Below, piece by piece: positions 1-6,236 of a stretch of DNA of 17,376 bases; positions within the stretch are counted from its first letter, which is position 1; every line of letters begins with the position of its first letter. The notes beneath the pieces are model-generated. The model saw only the letters and a program-made list of their open reading frames with translations, was not told the origin of the DNA and made no database searches. Location: contig CACXFY010000110.1 in assembly GCA_902767005.1 (NCBI GenBank), positions 1 through 17,376 of the forward strand, given 5' to 3'. The DNA is from an uncultured Erysipelotrichaceae bacterium (GTDB taxonomy: Bacteria; Bacillota_I; Bacilli_A; RF39; UBA660). The position numbers were made by a program, and so were the translations under genes.

Positions 1-218
1 ATTATTCTAATGAATGTCCTTATGTAGAATATGAAGTTAAAGAACTATCTGATTATGCAAAAGATAAAGGTATTAAATTAAACTTTGAAAAAATTGATTC
101 ATTAGAGAAAGCTAAAAATGCTCCATGTGTATTTAATAACTGGGCTAACTTTTATAAAGGTAAGTTTGTTTCAAATACAATATTAAATGCAAATGCATTT
201 GAAAAATTATTAAAATAA
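1..218 (+). CDS. YoaP-like acetyltransferase, C-terminal fragment (5' end outside window)
   Basis: The reading frame is open from base 3 to a TAA at 216-218 and has no start in the window, so this is the last ~71 residues of a longer protein. The fragment begins near a CPYVEYEV motif, passes through GIKLNFEKIDSLEKAKNAP and ends FYKGKFVSNTILN...FEKLLK. This matches my memory of the YoaP-like domain that follows a GNAT acetyltransferase domain in Bacillus YoaP relatives: a CP/PF-type motif, then a thioredoxin-like beta-alpha-beta pattern with 'NAP' and 'F.NG.FV...IL'. The GNAT part would lie to the left and cannot be seen. Substrate unknown. Family assignment is by recalled pattern only. Confidence 0.6.
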   Translation, partial: YSNECPYVEYEVKELSDYAKDKGIKLNFEKIDSLEKAKNAPCVFNNWANFYKGKFVSNTILNANAFEKLLK

Positions 219-463
219 ATTATTAGATACCTTTTTAGATAACTATATTGCTCAAAAAGTGAAAAATATTGAACAATATATGAAGAATAAGAACACAATT
301 AAGAAGATTGTGGCACAAAATATGCAATTAAATTCCATGTGGCTCAGGAAAATAATATAAGCAATGCCACGGACAGTAAGCAAAACCAACGATTTACAAA
401 AAAGTGAGAAAAAGAGGTAATTGTTGAAGAAGAAACATTTTAGATACTTTGAAAATGTAAATG
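219..463. other. Gene-poor stretch with possible decayed coding sequence
   Basis: No intact gene with an SD site was found. In the + direction one frame is open from 214 to a TAA at 358-360 and reads like protein (LDTFLDNYIAQKVKNIEQYM, then NKNTIKKIVAQNMQLNSMW). A second frame from about 310 reads VAQENNISNATDSKQNQRF before a TGA. Neither has a start with an SD, and the protein-like signal moves between frames, as in a decayed gene. The long minus-strand frame here would start at TTG without an SD and encodes mainly Phe/Ile/Leu/Tyr, which is typical of the complement of A-rich DNA, so it is not called. No identity can be given to the remnant. Confidence 0.3.
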
Positions 464-487
464 AAAAGACCAATAGAGGTCTTTTTT
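464..487 (+). terminator. Rho-independent terminator
   Basis: AAAAGACC (464-471) pairs with GGTCTTTT (478-485) around a 6-base loop, and the T run continues to 487. It closes the gene-poor stretch and sits just before the promoter of the next gene. Confidence 0.75.
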
Positions 488-516
488 GATATAATAATAG
501 AAATATATGTTATAAT
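486..516 (+). promoter_or_regulatory. Promoter for the 545-1069 gene
   Basis: An extended -10, TGTTATAAT (508-516), lies 19 bases after a TTGATA hexamer (486-491). The wide spacer is offset by the TGn extension. Transcription would start near 523, just ahead of the SD at 533-535. Confidence 0.5.
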
Positions 517-544
517 CAAAATATAATAAAAAGGAGTAAGAAAA

Positions 545-1069
545 ATGGAGGAAAAGAAAAAAAGTAATGTTGGATTAATAGTACTTGTAGTAATATTGTT
601 ACTAGCATGTATAGGAATGGGATGCTATATTGGATATGATAAGGTTTTAAGTGGTAATAAGTGTATAACAGAAAAAAACTCAAAAGCTGAAACTGATTTA
701 AATAATGAAAAAGAAACAACAAAAGAAGAATCAGAAAATAAAGATGATTCAAATACAAAATATTGTGAAGGAACATATTCATATAATAGCACTTCAACAG
801 TTGGAGATGGCGAACTATCTAAGCAAGTTTATACATTAAAAAAGGATGGAACATTTAGCGGAAGTAAAAATGACACATCAAAAGAGGAAGGAACATACAT
901 AATAAAAGAAGACACAATAATATTTATATATCATCCTGAAACTTATGGCGGACCAGATAATGCTTCATATACTTCTGCTAGTTACTATATTTCATCAGAT
1001 TGTTCATATATGAGTTATGAAAGTCATAAACTTAATGGTGATGCAGTAAGAATTAAATTAGTAAAATAA
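545..1069 (+). CDS. Small membrane-anchored or lipoprotein-like extracytoplasmic protein
   Basis: The 174-residue protein starts at an ATG preceded by AAGGAG at the right distance. Residues 1-9 are charged (MEEKKKSN) and 10-31 are strongly hydrophobic, giving one N-terminal membrane segment or an export signal. LLAC around Cys22 loosely resembles a lipobox but has Leu at -2, so lipidation is uncertain. A Lys/Glu/Asp/Asn-rich linker follows (about 38-75). The C-terminal domain (about 76-174) begins CEGTYSYN and has alternating beta-type segments (YTLKKDGTFSG, GTYIIKEDTIIFIYH), like small lipocalin/META-type beta-barrels. I recognise no specific family. The gene is flanked by terminators and so is probably monocistronic. 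A secreted or surface-tethered domain is inferred from the topology; the function is unknown. Confidence 0.75.
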   Translation: MEEKKKSNVGLIVLVVILLLACIGMGCYIGYDKVLSGNKCITEKNSKAETDLNNEKETTKEESENKDDSNTKYCEGTYSYNSTSTVGDGELSKQVYTLKKDGTFSGSKNDTSKEEGTYIIKEDTIIFIYHPETYGGPDNASYTSASYYISSDCSYMSYESHKLNGDAVRIKLVK

Positions 1070-1108
1070 CTTGTTAATTTCTATTTAATAATGGCATATA
1101 AATATAAG

Positions 1109-1138
1109 AAGAGTTGATATATATCAATTCTTTTTTTT
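1109..1138 (+). terminator. Rho-independent terminator
   Basis: AAGAGTTGAT (1109-1118) pairs with ATCAATTCTT (1123-1132) with one G-T pair and a 4-base loop, followed by T's. It ends the 545-1069 transcript. The T run flows straight into the next extended -10. Confidence 0.75.
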
Positions 1139-1146
1139 GATATAAT
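1138..1146 (+). promoter_or_regulatory. Extended -10 promoter for the GNAT gene
   Basis: TGATATAAT (1138-1146) is a perfect extended -10. No clear -35 is seen at normal spacing. It overlaps the ATG at 1145, which rules out that upstream start for the acetyltransferase. Confidence 0.5.
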
Positions 1147-1165
1147 GATTATAGGAGTTGAACTT

Positions 1166-1669
1166 ATGAATTATAATATTAGAAAAAAAACTAAAGATGA
1201 TTGTGCTACTATTGCTCATGTAGTAACAGTTGCTTGGAATGAAACCTATAGAGGAATAGTACAAGATGAATTTTTAGATAATTTATATAATAATGAGGAA
1301 GAAAGAGCTAAAAACTCTTATAACAAATTTAATGCCAAAGATAATCATCAATATGTTTTAGAAGTTGATAATAAAGTAGTCGGATTTATAAATGTTGGTT
1401 CAAGTGATGAAAATGATTATGATAATTGTGGTGAAATTCATGCTGTATATATAATCAATGGGTATAAAGGATATGGATTTGGTAAAAAATTAATTGAAGA
1501 AGGAATAAATGAATTAAAAAGTCTGGGCTACGATAAAATGATTATTGGTTGTTTAGTAGGAAATCCATCAAACGAATTCTATAAACATATTGGTGGCAAA
1601 TATATAAAGCAGAGAACATTTGAAAAATTACAATTACCTGAGAATGTATATTATTTTGAAAAAATGTAA
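1166..1669 (+). CDS. GNAT family N-acetyltransferase
   Basis: The 167-residue protein should transfer an acetyl group from acetyl-CoA to an unknown amine. The start at 1166 is chosen because AGGAG (1153-1157) lies 8 bases upstream; an in-frame ATG at 1145 falls in the promoter -10 box. The N-terminus (IRKKTKDDCATIAHVVTVAW) is the usual GNAT beta1-alpha1. The central strands (VLEVDNKVVGFINVG, residues 64-78) precede motif A: GEIHAVYIINGYKGYGFGKK (89-108), with the pyrophosphate-binding loop Y-K-G-Y-G-F-G in the R/QxxGxG/A position. The C-terminus NPSNEFYKHIGG...YFEKM is the usual last helix and strands. The length is normal for a single-domain GNAT. No terminator was found before the next gene, so read-through is possible. 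Confidence 0.88.
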   Translation: MNYNIRKKTKDDCATIAHVVTVAWNETYRGIVQDEFLDNLYNNEEERAKNSYNKFNAKDNHQYVLEVDNKVVGFINVGSSDENDYDNCGEIHAVYIINGYKGYGFGKKLIEEGINELKSLGYDKMIIGCLVGNPSNEFYKHIGGKYIKQRTFEKLQLPENVYYFEKM

Positions 1670-1714
1670 AAAAAACATGAATTAGATACCTTTTTCAATA
1701 TAAAAAAATAAATA

Positions 1715-1723
1715 TGATATAAT
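1715..1723 (+). promoter_or_regulatory. Extended -10 promoter for the TfoX-like gene
   Basis: TGATATAAT (1715-1723) is the same extended -10 as at 1138. The SD GGAG (1731-1734) begins about 8 bases later, so the leader would be only about 13 bases. Confidence 0.45.
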
Positions 1724-1742
1724 CAAGACTGGAGTTGATATT

Positions 1743-2036
1743 ATGGCTACTACTAAAGAATATAGAGATTTTGTTTTAGAACAATTAAGTATAATAGATA
1801 AAATAACATATAAAGCTATGATGGGAGAATATCTACTTTATTATAATGGTTTATTATTTGGTGGCATATATGATGATAGATTACTTGTAAAAATAGTAAA
1901 TAGTAATAAAGAATATAATATGTCAGAATCAATTCCATATGAAGGTGCTAAACCAATGTATCTTGTAGAAGACATAGATAATAGTGAAATATTAAAAAAC
2001 ATAGTATTAGATACATGTAAAGATCTAAAAAGATAA
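1743..2036 (+). CDS. TfoX/Sxy N-terminal domain protein
   Basis: The 97-residue protein starts at an ATG behind GGAG (1731-1734). It fits a stand-alone TfoX N-terminal domain: a helix (EYRDFVLEQLSII), the typical 'vt.r.M.GeY.lY..G..Fg.i.ddrlylK' stretch seen here as ITYKAMMGEYLLYYNGLLFG, then DDRLLVKI, and a late YEGAKPMYLVEDID segment. In gamma-proteobacteria TfoX/Sxy regulates competence. In Firmicutes the isolated domain is common and its role is unclear, so no competence role is inferred. The C-terminal TfoX domain is absent, which is usual for these short forms. It lies between a GNAT gene and a surface-protein gene, which gives no functional clue. Confidence 0.8.
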   Translation: MATTKEYRDFVLEQLSIIDKITYKAMMGEYLLYYNGLLFGGIYDDRLLVKIVNSNKEYNMSESIPYEGAKPMYLVEDIDNSEILKNIVLDTCKDLKR

Positions 2037-2038
2037 AT

Positions 2039-2061
2039 AAAGGCTTAAATAGTCTTTTTTT
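2039..2061 (+). terminator. Rho-independent terminator
   Basis: AAAGGCT (2039-2045) pairs with AGTCTTT (2051-2057) with one G-T pair and a 5-base loop, followed by T's. It lies directly after the TfoX-like stop codon. Confidence 0.7.
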
Positions 2062-2102
2062 ATTCAATTATTAATCCAACGCTATTAAATAATTAGTAAA
2101 TA

Positions 2103-2111
2103 TGTTATAAT
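2103..2111 (+). promoter_or_regulatory. Extended -10 promoter for the beta-helix surface protein
   Basis: TGTTATAAT (2103-2111) is an extended -10. No convincing -35 is seen. The start codon lies about 38 bases downstream, a longer leader than at most genes in this window. Confidence 0.45.
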
Positions 2112-2149
2112 GTAAAATAGAGTAGTAGTATATTATAGGGTGTGATATA

Positions 2150-4390
2150 TTGAAAACTTTTATAAAGAAAACAATTGCTATAATAAATAAGACTAATGCT
2201 AAATTATTATTGTTTATTATTATTGGTTGCTTGTTTTTAGGTGTTGGCTACGCCCAAATAACTGAAGTAGACCTAAGTGTTGAAGGTTTAGCAACTGCAG
2301 TACCAGCTAAAACAGTAGTAATAAAAAGCGTTATATATCAATCAAGTGTTAATGCTTTAGAAGAAGACTCAACAATTGAAGACCCCTATTTAACACTAAT
2401 GAATAGTACCATTACTCTAGGTCAAACTTTGGATTCTTCAATAACCTATAAAATAAAAGTAAGAAATAATGGTAATACGATAGCTTCATATAATGATGCT
2501 ATTTACTCAACAGATGTAGGTTATGACAATACAGATATAGAATTTATAGTTAATGGAATAACATCTGGTGATACACTAAATCCAAATGAAGAAAAAGAAT
2601 TTACAATAACATTTAAATATATTGATTCACTAACTAATATTACTAATAATGTTTTAAATTCTTATATTAATTTTAAATTTGATATATCAGATAAAGTGGC
2701 TAGAATAGGAGATAATTATTTTGACACCTTACAAGCTGCTATAGCAGCTGTGCCAAAAGATAATGTCGAAAAAACAATAGAATTATTAAGGAATACAAGT
2801 GAGAAATTATCTGTTGTCGCAAACCAAAATATTAATTTCAATCTTAATAATTATACAATCAGTAATTCAGGAAACAATCCTATTATGGAAAATAAAGGTA
2901 CTATAAAAATAAGTAATGGAAAATTTGTATCAGATGCCCCAACTCAAGGAGCTGTTAACAATCAATCTGGTGGAATCATTAAAATGAGCGGAGGAAAAAT
3001 ACTAATGAGTGGTGGCAGACAAGCCTTATATAATAATGGTGGAACTGTTGAAATAAGTGGAACTGCTTATTTAGAATCTGCCGCAACACAAAGATCTGCT
3101 GTTCAAAATCAAGCAAATAGTACTATGACTATATTAGGTGGAACTATTGTTTCTACTAATGAATCAGGATTAAGTAACTATGGTAACTTAACAATTGGTA
3201 TAGAAGATAATGATCCAGATAAAACTAATCCTATAATTCAAGGAGCAGTCTATGGAGTTAATAGTTATAATAATAAAAAATATGATTTCTTTAATGGAAT
3301 ATTAAAAGGAATAACTGCACCAACCAATAATTCTAATTTGATTGATAACGTAGAAGCTAATTATGACGTTGTATTTGCTGAAGAAACAATAGATGGAAGC
3401 AATTATAAAACAAATTATTTATCTCATGGTGTAATGGTAACTTTTGTTCCAAATGGAGGATCATTAACCGAAACAACTAGAAATATTGAAGTGGGTAATA
3501 GAATAGGTACATTACCAGTACCTAACAGAAATGGTTATGAACTACTTGGTTGGTTTACATCACAAAGTGGAGGAACTGAAATAACTGCAGATACTATAAT
3601 CAATAGTAGTGACACATTCTATGCTCAATGGAGACAGATTGTCTATTGTAGAATAAATGGTGTAGAGTATAATAATATGCAAACAGCAATAAACTCTATT
3701 CCAACAAATGGAACTAGTACAACTGTAGAAATACTATACGATTTCCCAACTAGTTTTGTTACAAAACCAGGTCAAAATATCATTTTAGATTTAAATGGAC
3801 ATACAATAAGTAATACTAATGCAAGTGCTGGTATTATTGAAAATAGTGCTACAATGCGAATTATAAATGGAACAATCAAAGCAACTTCTGGTAATGCCGC
3901 AGCAATCAATAATAATAGTGGAGGACACGTTACTGTAGATGGAACAACTATAACCGCAACAGGAGAAAAACAAGCAATATATAATACTGCTAATGCAACT
4001 GTAGTAATTACAGGAAATGCCTATCTTTCATCACAAGCAAGTGGTCCAGCAACAGACTCTAGTCTAGATAGAGCAACCATAAACAACTTAAGCGGTGGAA
4101 CTGTATATATCTATTCAGGAACAATAGTTAATAGTAATAAAGCAGCAATAGGTAATGAAGGAACATTAATTATTGGTACCAAAGATGGAAATATTAATAC
4201 AACTAATCCTATTGTTCAAGGAGAAACATATGGAATTGTTAATACTGATGTATTAAACTTCTATGATGGAAAGATTAGAGGTATAACTGATGCTATTTCA
4301 GGAGCAATTTCAGATCAACAAGCAACTATTGCTAGTACTACAGAATCTATAAGTGGTAAAACTTATAAAGTAAAATACAATCAAAACTAA
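2150..4390 (+). CDS. Large secreted beta-helix surface protein with SipW-type signal and InlB-like repeat
   Basis: The 746-residue protein starts at a TTG behind an SD-like AGGGTGTGAT. Residues 1-40 hold basic residues, a hydrophobic core (LLLFIIIGCLFLGVG) and YAQITEVDLSVEGLATA. This is the pattern of TasA/CalY-type proteins processed by the signal peptidase SipW. Residues ~41-180 look like a beta-sandwich (TYKIKVRNNGNTIASYNDAI). Then come two copies of a right-handed beta-helix unit (~188-425 and ~498-746), each starting F/N-x-x-Q-x-AI and carrying GG-x-V-x-I-x-G-x-A-Y-L and NPI-x-QG-x-x-YG motifs. Between them lies one InlB/List-Bact-type repeat (~428-495: VTFVPNGGSL ... GYELLGWFTSQSGGT ... 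FYAQWR). There is no LPxTG or C-terminal membrane helix, so it is probably released or held non-covalently. No SipW gene or partner is visible nearby. Exact role unknown; adhesion or matrix is inference. Confidence 0.8.
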   Translation: MKTFIKKTIAIINKTNAKLLLFIIIGCLFLGVGYAQITEVDLSVEGLATAVPAKTVVIKSVIYQSSVNALEEDSTIEDPYLTLMNSTITLGQTLDSSITYKIKVRNNGNTIASYNDAIYSTDVGYDNTDIEFIVNGITSGDTLNPNEEKEFTITFKYIDSLTNITNNVLNSYINFKFDISDKVARIGDNYFDTLQAAIAAVPKDNVEKTIELLRNTSEKLSVVANQNINFNLNNYTISNSGNNPIMENKGTIKISNGKFVSDAPTQGAVNNQSGGIIKMSGGKILMSGGRQALYNNGGTVEISGTAYLESAATQRSAVQNQANSTMTILGGTIVSTNESGLSNYGNLTIGIEDNDPDKTNPIIQGAVYGVNSYNNKKYDFFNGILKGITAPTNNSNLIDNVEANYDVVFAEETIDGSNYKTNYLSHGVMVTFVPNGGSLTETTRNIEVGNRIGTLPVPNRNGYELLGWFTSQSGGTEITADTIINSSDTFYAQWRQIVYCRINGVEYNNMQTAINSIPTNGTSTTVEILYDFPTSFVTKPGQNIILDLNGHTISNTNASAGIIENSATMRIINGTIKATSGNAAAINNNSGGHVTVDGTTITATGEKQAIYNTANATVVITGNAYLSSQASGPATDSSLDRATINNLSGGTVYIYSGTIVNSNKAAIGNEGTLIIGTKDGNINTTNPIVQGETYGIVNTDVLNFYDGKIRGITDAISGAISDQQATIASTTESISGKTYKVKYNQN

Positions 4391-4421
4391 TAATAAAAGC
4401 ACTATTTTAGTGCTTTTATTA
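4391..4421 (+). terminator. Rho-independent terminator (perfect 14-bp stem)
   Basis: TAATAAAAGCACTA (4391-4404) and TAGTGCTTTTATTA (4408-4421) are perfect inverted repeats with a 3-base loop. The stem begins immediately after the TAA of the surface-protein gene and can act in both directions. Confidence 0.85.
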
Positions 4422-4434
4422 CTAAATATATACT
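4406..4434 (+). promoter_or_regulatory. Possible weak promoter for the 4451 operon
   Basis: TATACT (4429-4434) lies 17 bases after TTTAGT (4406-4411), which is inside the preceding terminator hairpin. Transcription would start near the SD at 4439-4443. Since the upstream terminator is strong, some promoter is needed here. Confidence 0.3.
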
Positions 4435-4450
4435 CAATAGGAGAAACAAT

Positions 4451-5308
4451 ATGACAGATAAAGAAAAATATATAAATATTATTAATAACAGATTTAATGA
4501 TAAAACAAAAGAAATACTATTAAAACAAGTAGAATTGTTTTATCAAGAACATGAAATAAGCAAGACAAAATATGCTATTGGAGATAATGTATTACTAAAG
4601 AAAGGAACATTTATTCATGGTATATTTGGGGAACTAGAGAACTTTGATTATACGATTAATAATGGCTTCATAGCAGTTGATTTTAGCGATGAACAAAGAG
4701 CTAATAAGATATGTAATAGTGTAGGTATGTGGAATATACAAGAAGATAAGTTATTAAAAGACTACATAAATGAGTATAGTGGTTTTACTATAACTTATAG
4801 TCTTGGACGAGGACCAGGATCAAAACTAGAAAGTAAGTTAATCCCATATCATAAATTTGATGAAGTAACAGAAAAAATAAATGATAATGATGAAATATGG
4901 TCATATTGGGGAGATAAAACAAAAGAAGTAAGCTTTATTCCTAGTCTAGTATCTAATAAAAGACAAATAGCCTTTATATTAAATATGGAGTCAGAATATG
5001 CTAAAGAAATGGCTTATAATGATGTTTGGAATTTAGACTTTGATAGAGAAACAATTACACCATTCTTAGATTATAGATATGTAGATAAGTTTATAGATAT
5101 AGATAGATCTAATAGAAATGCCTCAACTACCGATAGAGAGTCAGCAATTATGTTTGGTTTGCCAGCAAGACTAATAAACGGGGTATTTGTAGGCAGAAAA
5201 ATAGAAAACGATATAGAAGCCTTAAACTATATTAAATCAAGGTTAGAAGACTGTTATATATGCAATTTAGATGGAAAAGTAATTATAGGAAATGATAAAA
5301 AGGAATGA
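4451..5308 (+). CDS. Unknown soluble protein, 285 residues
   Basis: The ATG is set by AGGAG (4439-4443). I do not recognise the family with confidence. There is no signal peptide or membrane segment, so it is probably cytoplasmic. Visible blocks are: an N-terminal helical part (1-40); GDNVLLKKGTFIHGIFGELE with NNGFIAVDF (~44-77); a central part with YSLGRGPGSKLESKLIPYHK (~116-135); RQIAFILNME (~174-183); and a compact C-terminus where DRESAIMFGLPARLINGVFV is followed by GRKIEN and CYICNLDGKVI (~228-280). The order 'KGTxxHG ... GFI ... ESAxxFGLPxxLIxGVxVG' loosely recalls ADP-ribosyltransferase-like folds. This is a fold-level guess that needs a profile search. It ends in TGA, the only TGA stop among the genes here, 4 bases before the next ATG, so the two genes are probably one operon. 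Confidence 0.7.
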   Translation: MTDKEKYINIINNRFNDKTKEILLKQVELFYQEHEISKTKYAIGDNVLLKKGTFIHGIFGELENFDYTINNGFIAVDFSDEQRANKICNSVGMWNIQEDKLLKDYINEYSGFTITYSLGRGPGSKLESKLIPYHKFDEVTEKINDNDEIWSYWGDKTKEVSFIPSLVSNKRQIAFILNMESEYAKEMAYNDVWNLDFDRETITPFLDYRYVDKFIDIDRSNRNASTTDRESAIMFGLPARLINGVFVGRKIENDIEALNYIKSRLEDCYICNLDGKVIIGNDKKE

Positions 5309-5312
5309 TTGT

Positions 5313-6143
5313 ATGAATAATGAGCAAAATAACAATTCAAGTTTAACAGAAATGTTTGGCACTGAAACAAATGAAAGTGTTTCTCAAGTGAATAATCAAC
5401 AACAACAAAAAGAAATTCCTCAACCAGAGCCTCAAATTGAAAAACAAGAAGACAATACTGTTGTTCCACAACCAGAAATACCAACTCAACCAGAAACACT
5501 ACAACAACCAATTCAGCAGCCACAAATTCCGGTTTATGATCCACAACCACCAAAAAAAGAAGAAGAACCACCAAAAAACAATCAAGATAATTTACAAAAG
5601 AACAATTCTTCTATTGTCATAATAATGTTAGTATTAATAGTAGGTGTCTTAGGTTTTTACTTTATTTCAGGTGCCAATAAAAAAGTAGATTTAAATGGCC
5701 AAACACCAAGTCAAAATACTGAAGGGGAAACAACAAAATCTGATGATAAAAAAGCAACTATGATTAAAATGATCACGAGATATACAAAGAAAATGGAGCC
5801 ATATCTAACTAAAAAAGAATTTTCATGTAATGATGATGCTTTAATTAAACCTACAACTTTTTATATTGAAATTGATACAACTGAAGGAGAATCAGTAGCT
5901 CAAAAAAATGCTAAATTACTAAATGTATCAAAATCACCATGGAATAATGATATAAAAGGATATATAAGAGTAGAAAGACAAGTAACTGAAGAATTTGAAT
6001 ATAGTGTTAAAATAAGTGACAATAATTATGGAGTAGCAAAATTAACAAAGTTATCTGACTTAACAGAACGAAGTATTAAGGAAAACATTGCCTATTCAGA
6101 AGCTCCAGAAAAAATAAGATGCTTATTAGGAAAAACAGAATAA
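5313..6143 (+). CDS. Single-pass membrane protein with Gln/Pro-rich cytoplasmic N-terminus
   Basis: The start at 5313 (276 residues) is chosen because AAGGA (5299-5303) serves it and because an in-frame ATG at 5292 would lie deep inside the preceding gene with no SD. Residues 1-100 are low complexity, rich in Gln, Asn, Pro and Glu, with many PQPE/QQP tracts. Residues 101-119 (IVIIMLVLIVGVLGFYFIS) form one membrane segment. Without a cleavable signal, the N-terminus should be inside and residues ~120-276 outside. The outer part has a Ser/Thr/Glu linker and then a small folded domain (~150-276) with FSCNDDAL and EKIRCLLGK, whose two Cys could pair. No family recognised. The gap to the upstream gene is 4 bases, and a terminator follows at once. 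Confidence 0.8.
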   Translation: MNNEQNNNSSLTEMFGTETNESVSQVNNQQQQKEIPQPEPQIEKQEDNTVVPQPEIPTQPETLQQPIQQPQIPVYDPQPPKKEEEPPKNNQDNLQKNNSSIVIIMLVLIVGVLGFYFISGANKKVDLNGQTPSQNTEGETTKSDDKKATMIKMITRYTKKMEPYLTKKEFSCNDDALIKPTTFYIEIDTTEGESVAQKNAKLLNVSKSPWNNDIKGYIRVERQVTEEFEYSVKISDNNYGVAKLTKLSDLTERSIKENIAYSEAPEKIRCLLGKTE

Positions 6144-6166
6144 ACTCTCAATATGAGAGTTTTTAA
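6143..6166 (+). terminator. Rho-independent terminator overlapping the stop codon
   Basis: AACTCTCA (6143-6150) pairs with TGAGAGTT (6154-6161) around a 3-base loop, followed by T's. The first stem base is the last base of the TAA stop of the upstream gene. Confidence 0.8.
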
Positions 6167-6184
6167 TTTTTATTAAAAAAAGAA

Positions 6185-6213
6185 TATACATATTGCCAAT
6201 TTTCATATATAAT
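6185..6213 (+). promoter_or_regulatory. Promoter for the phosphofructokinase gene
   Basis: TATACA (6185-6190), a 17-base spacer and TATAAT (6208-6213) form a reasonable housekeeping promoter. The SD-like AAGGTTGTGAT precedes the ATG at 6237. Confidence 0.45.
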
Positions 6214-6236
6214 TAACTCTTGAAGGTTGTGATAAA

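Noticed and set aside
252..473. Minus-strand 73-codon frame rich in Phe, Ile and Leu
   Set aside because: It starts at TTG without an SD, and its composition is that expected of the complement of A-rich DNA.
516..797. Minus-strand 93-codon hydrophobic frame
   Set aside because: It lies antisense to the 545-1069 gene, has no SD, and its Leu/Phe/Tyr composition mirrors the A-rich sense strand.
1145..1165. Upstream in-frame start (ATG 1145) for the GNAT gene
   Set aside because: It lies inside the TATAAT box at 1141-1146 and has no SD, while the ATG at 1166 has AGGAG at correct spacing.
1743..2036. Calling the TfoX-domain protein a competence regulator
   Set aside because: Only the N-terminal domain is present and there are no competence genes nearby.
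5254..5574. Minus-strand 106-codon Val/Leu-rich frame
   Set aside because: It is antisense to the CAA/CCA-rich (Gln/Pro) part of the 5313 gene, which explains its composition.
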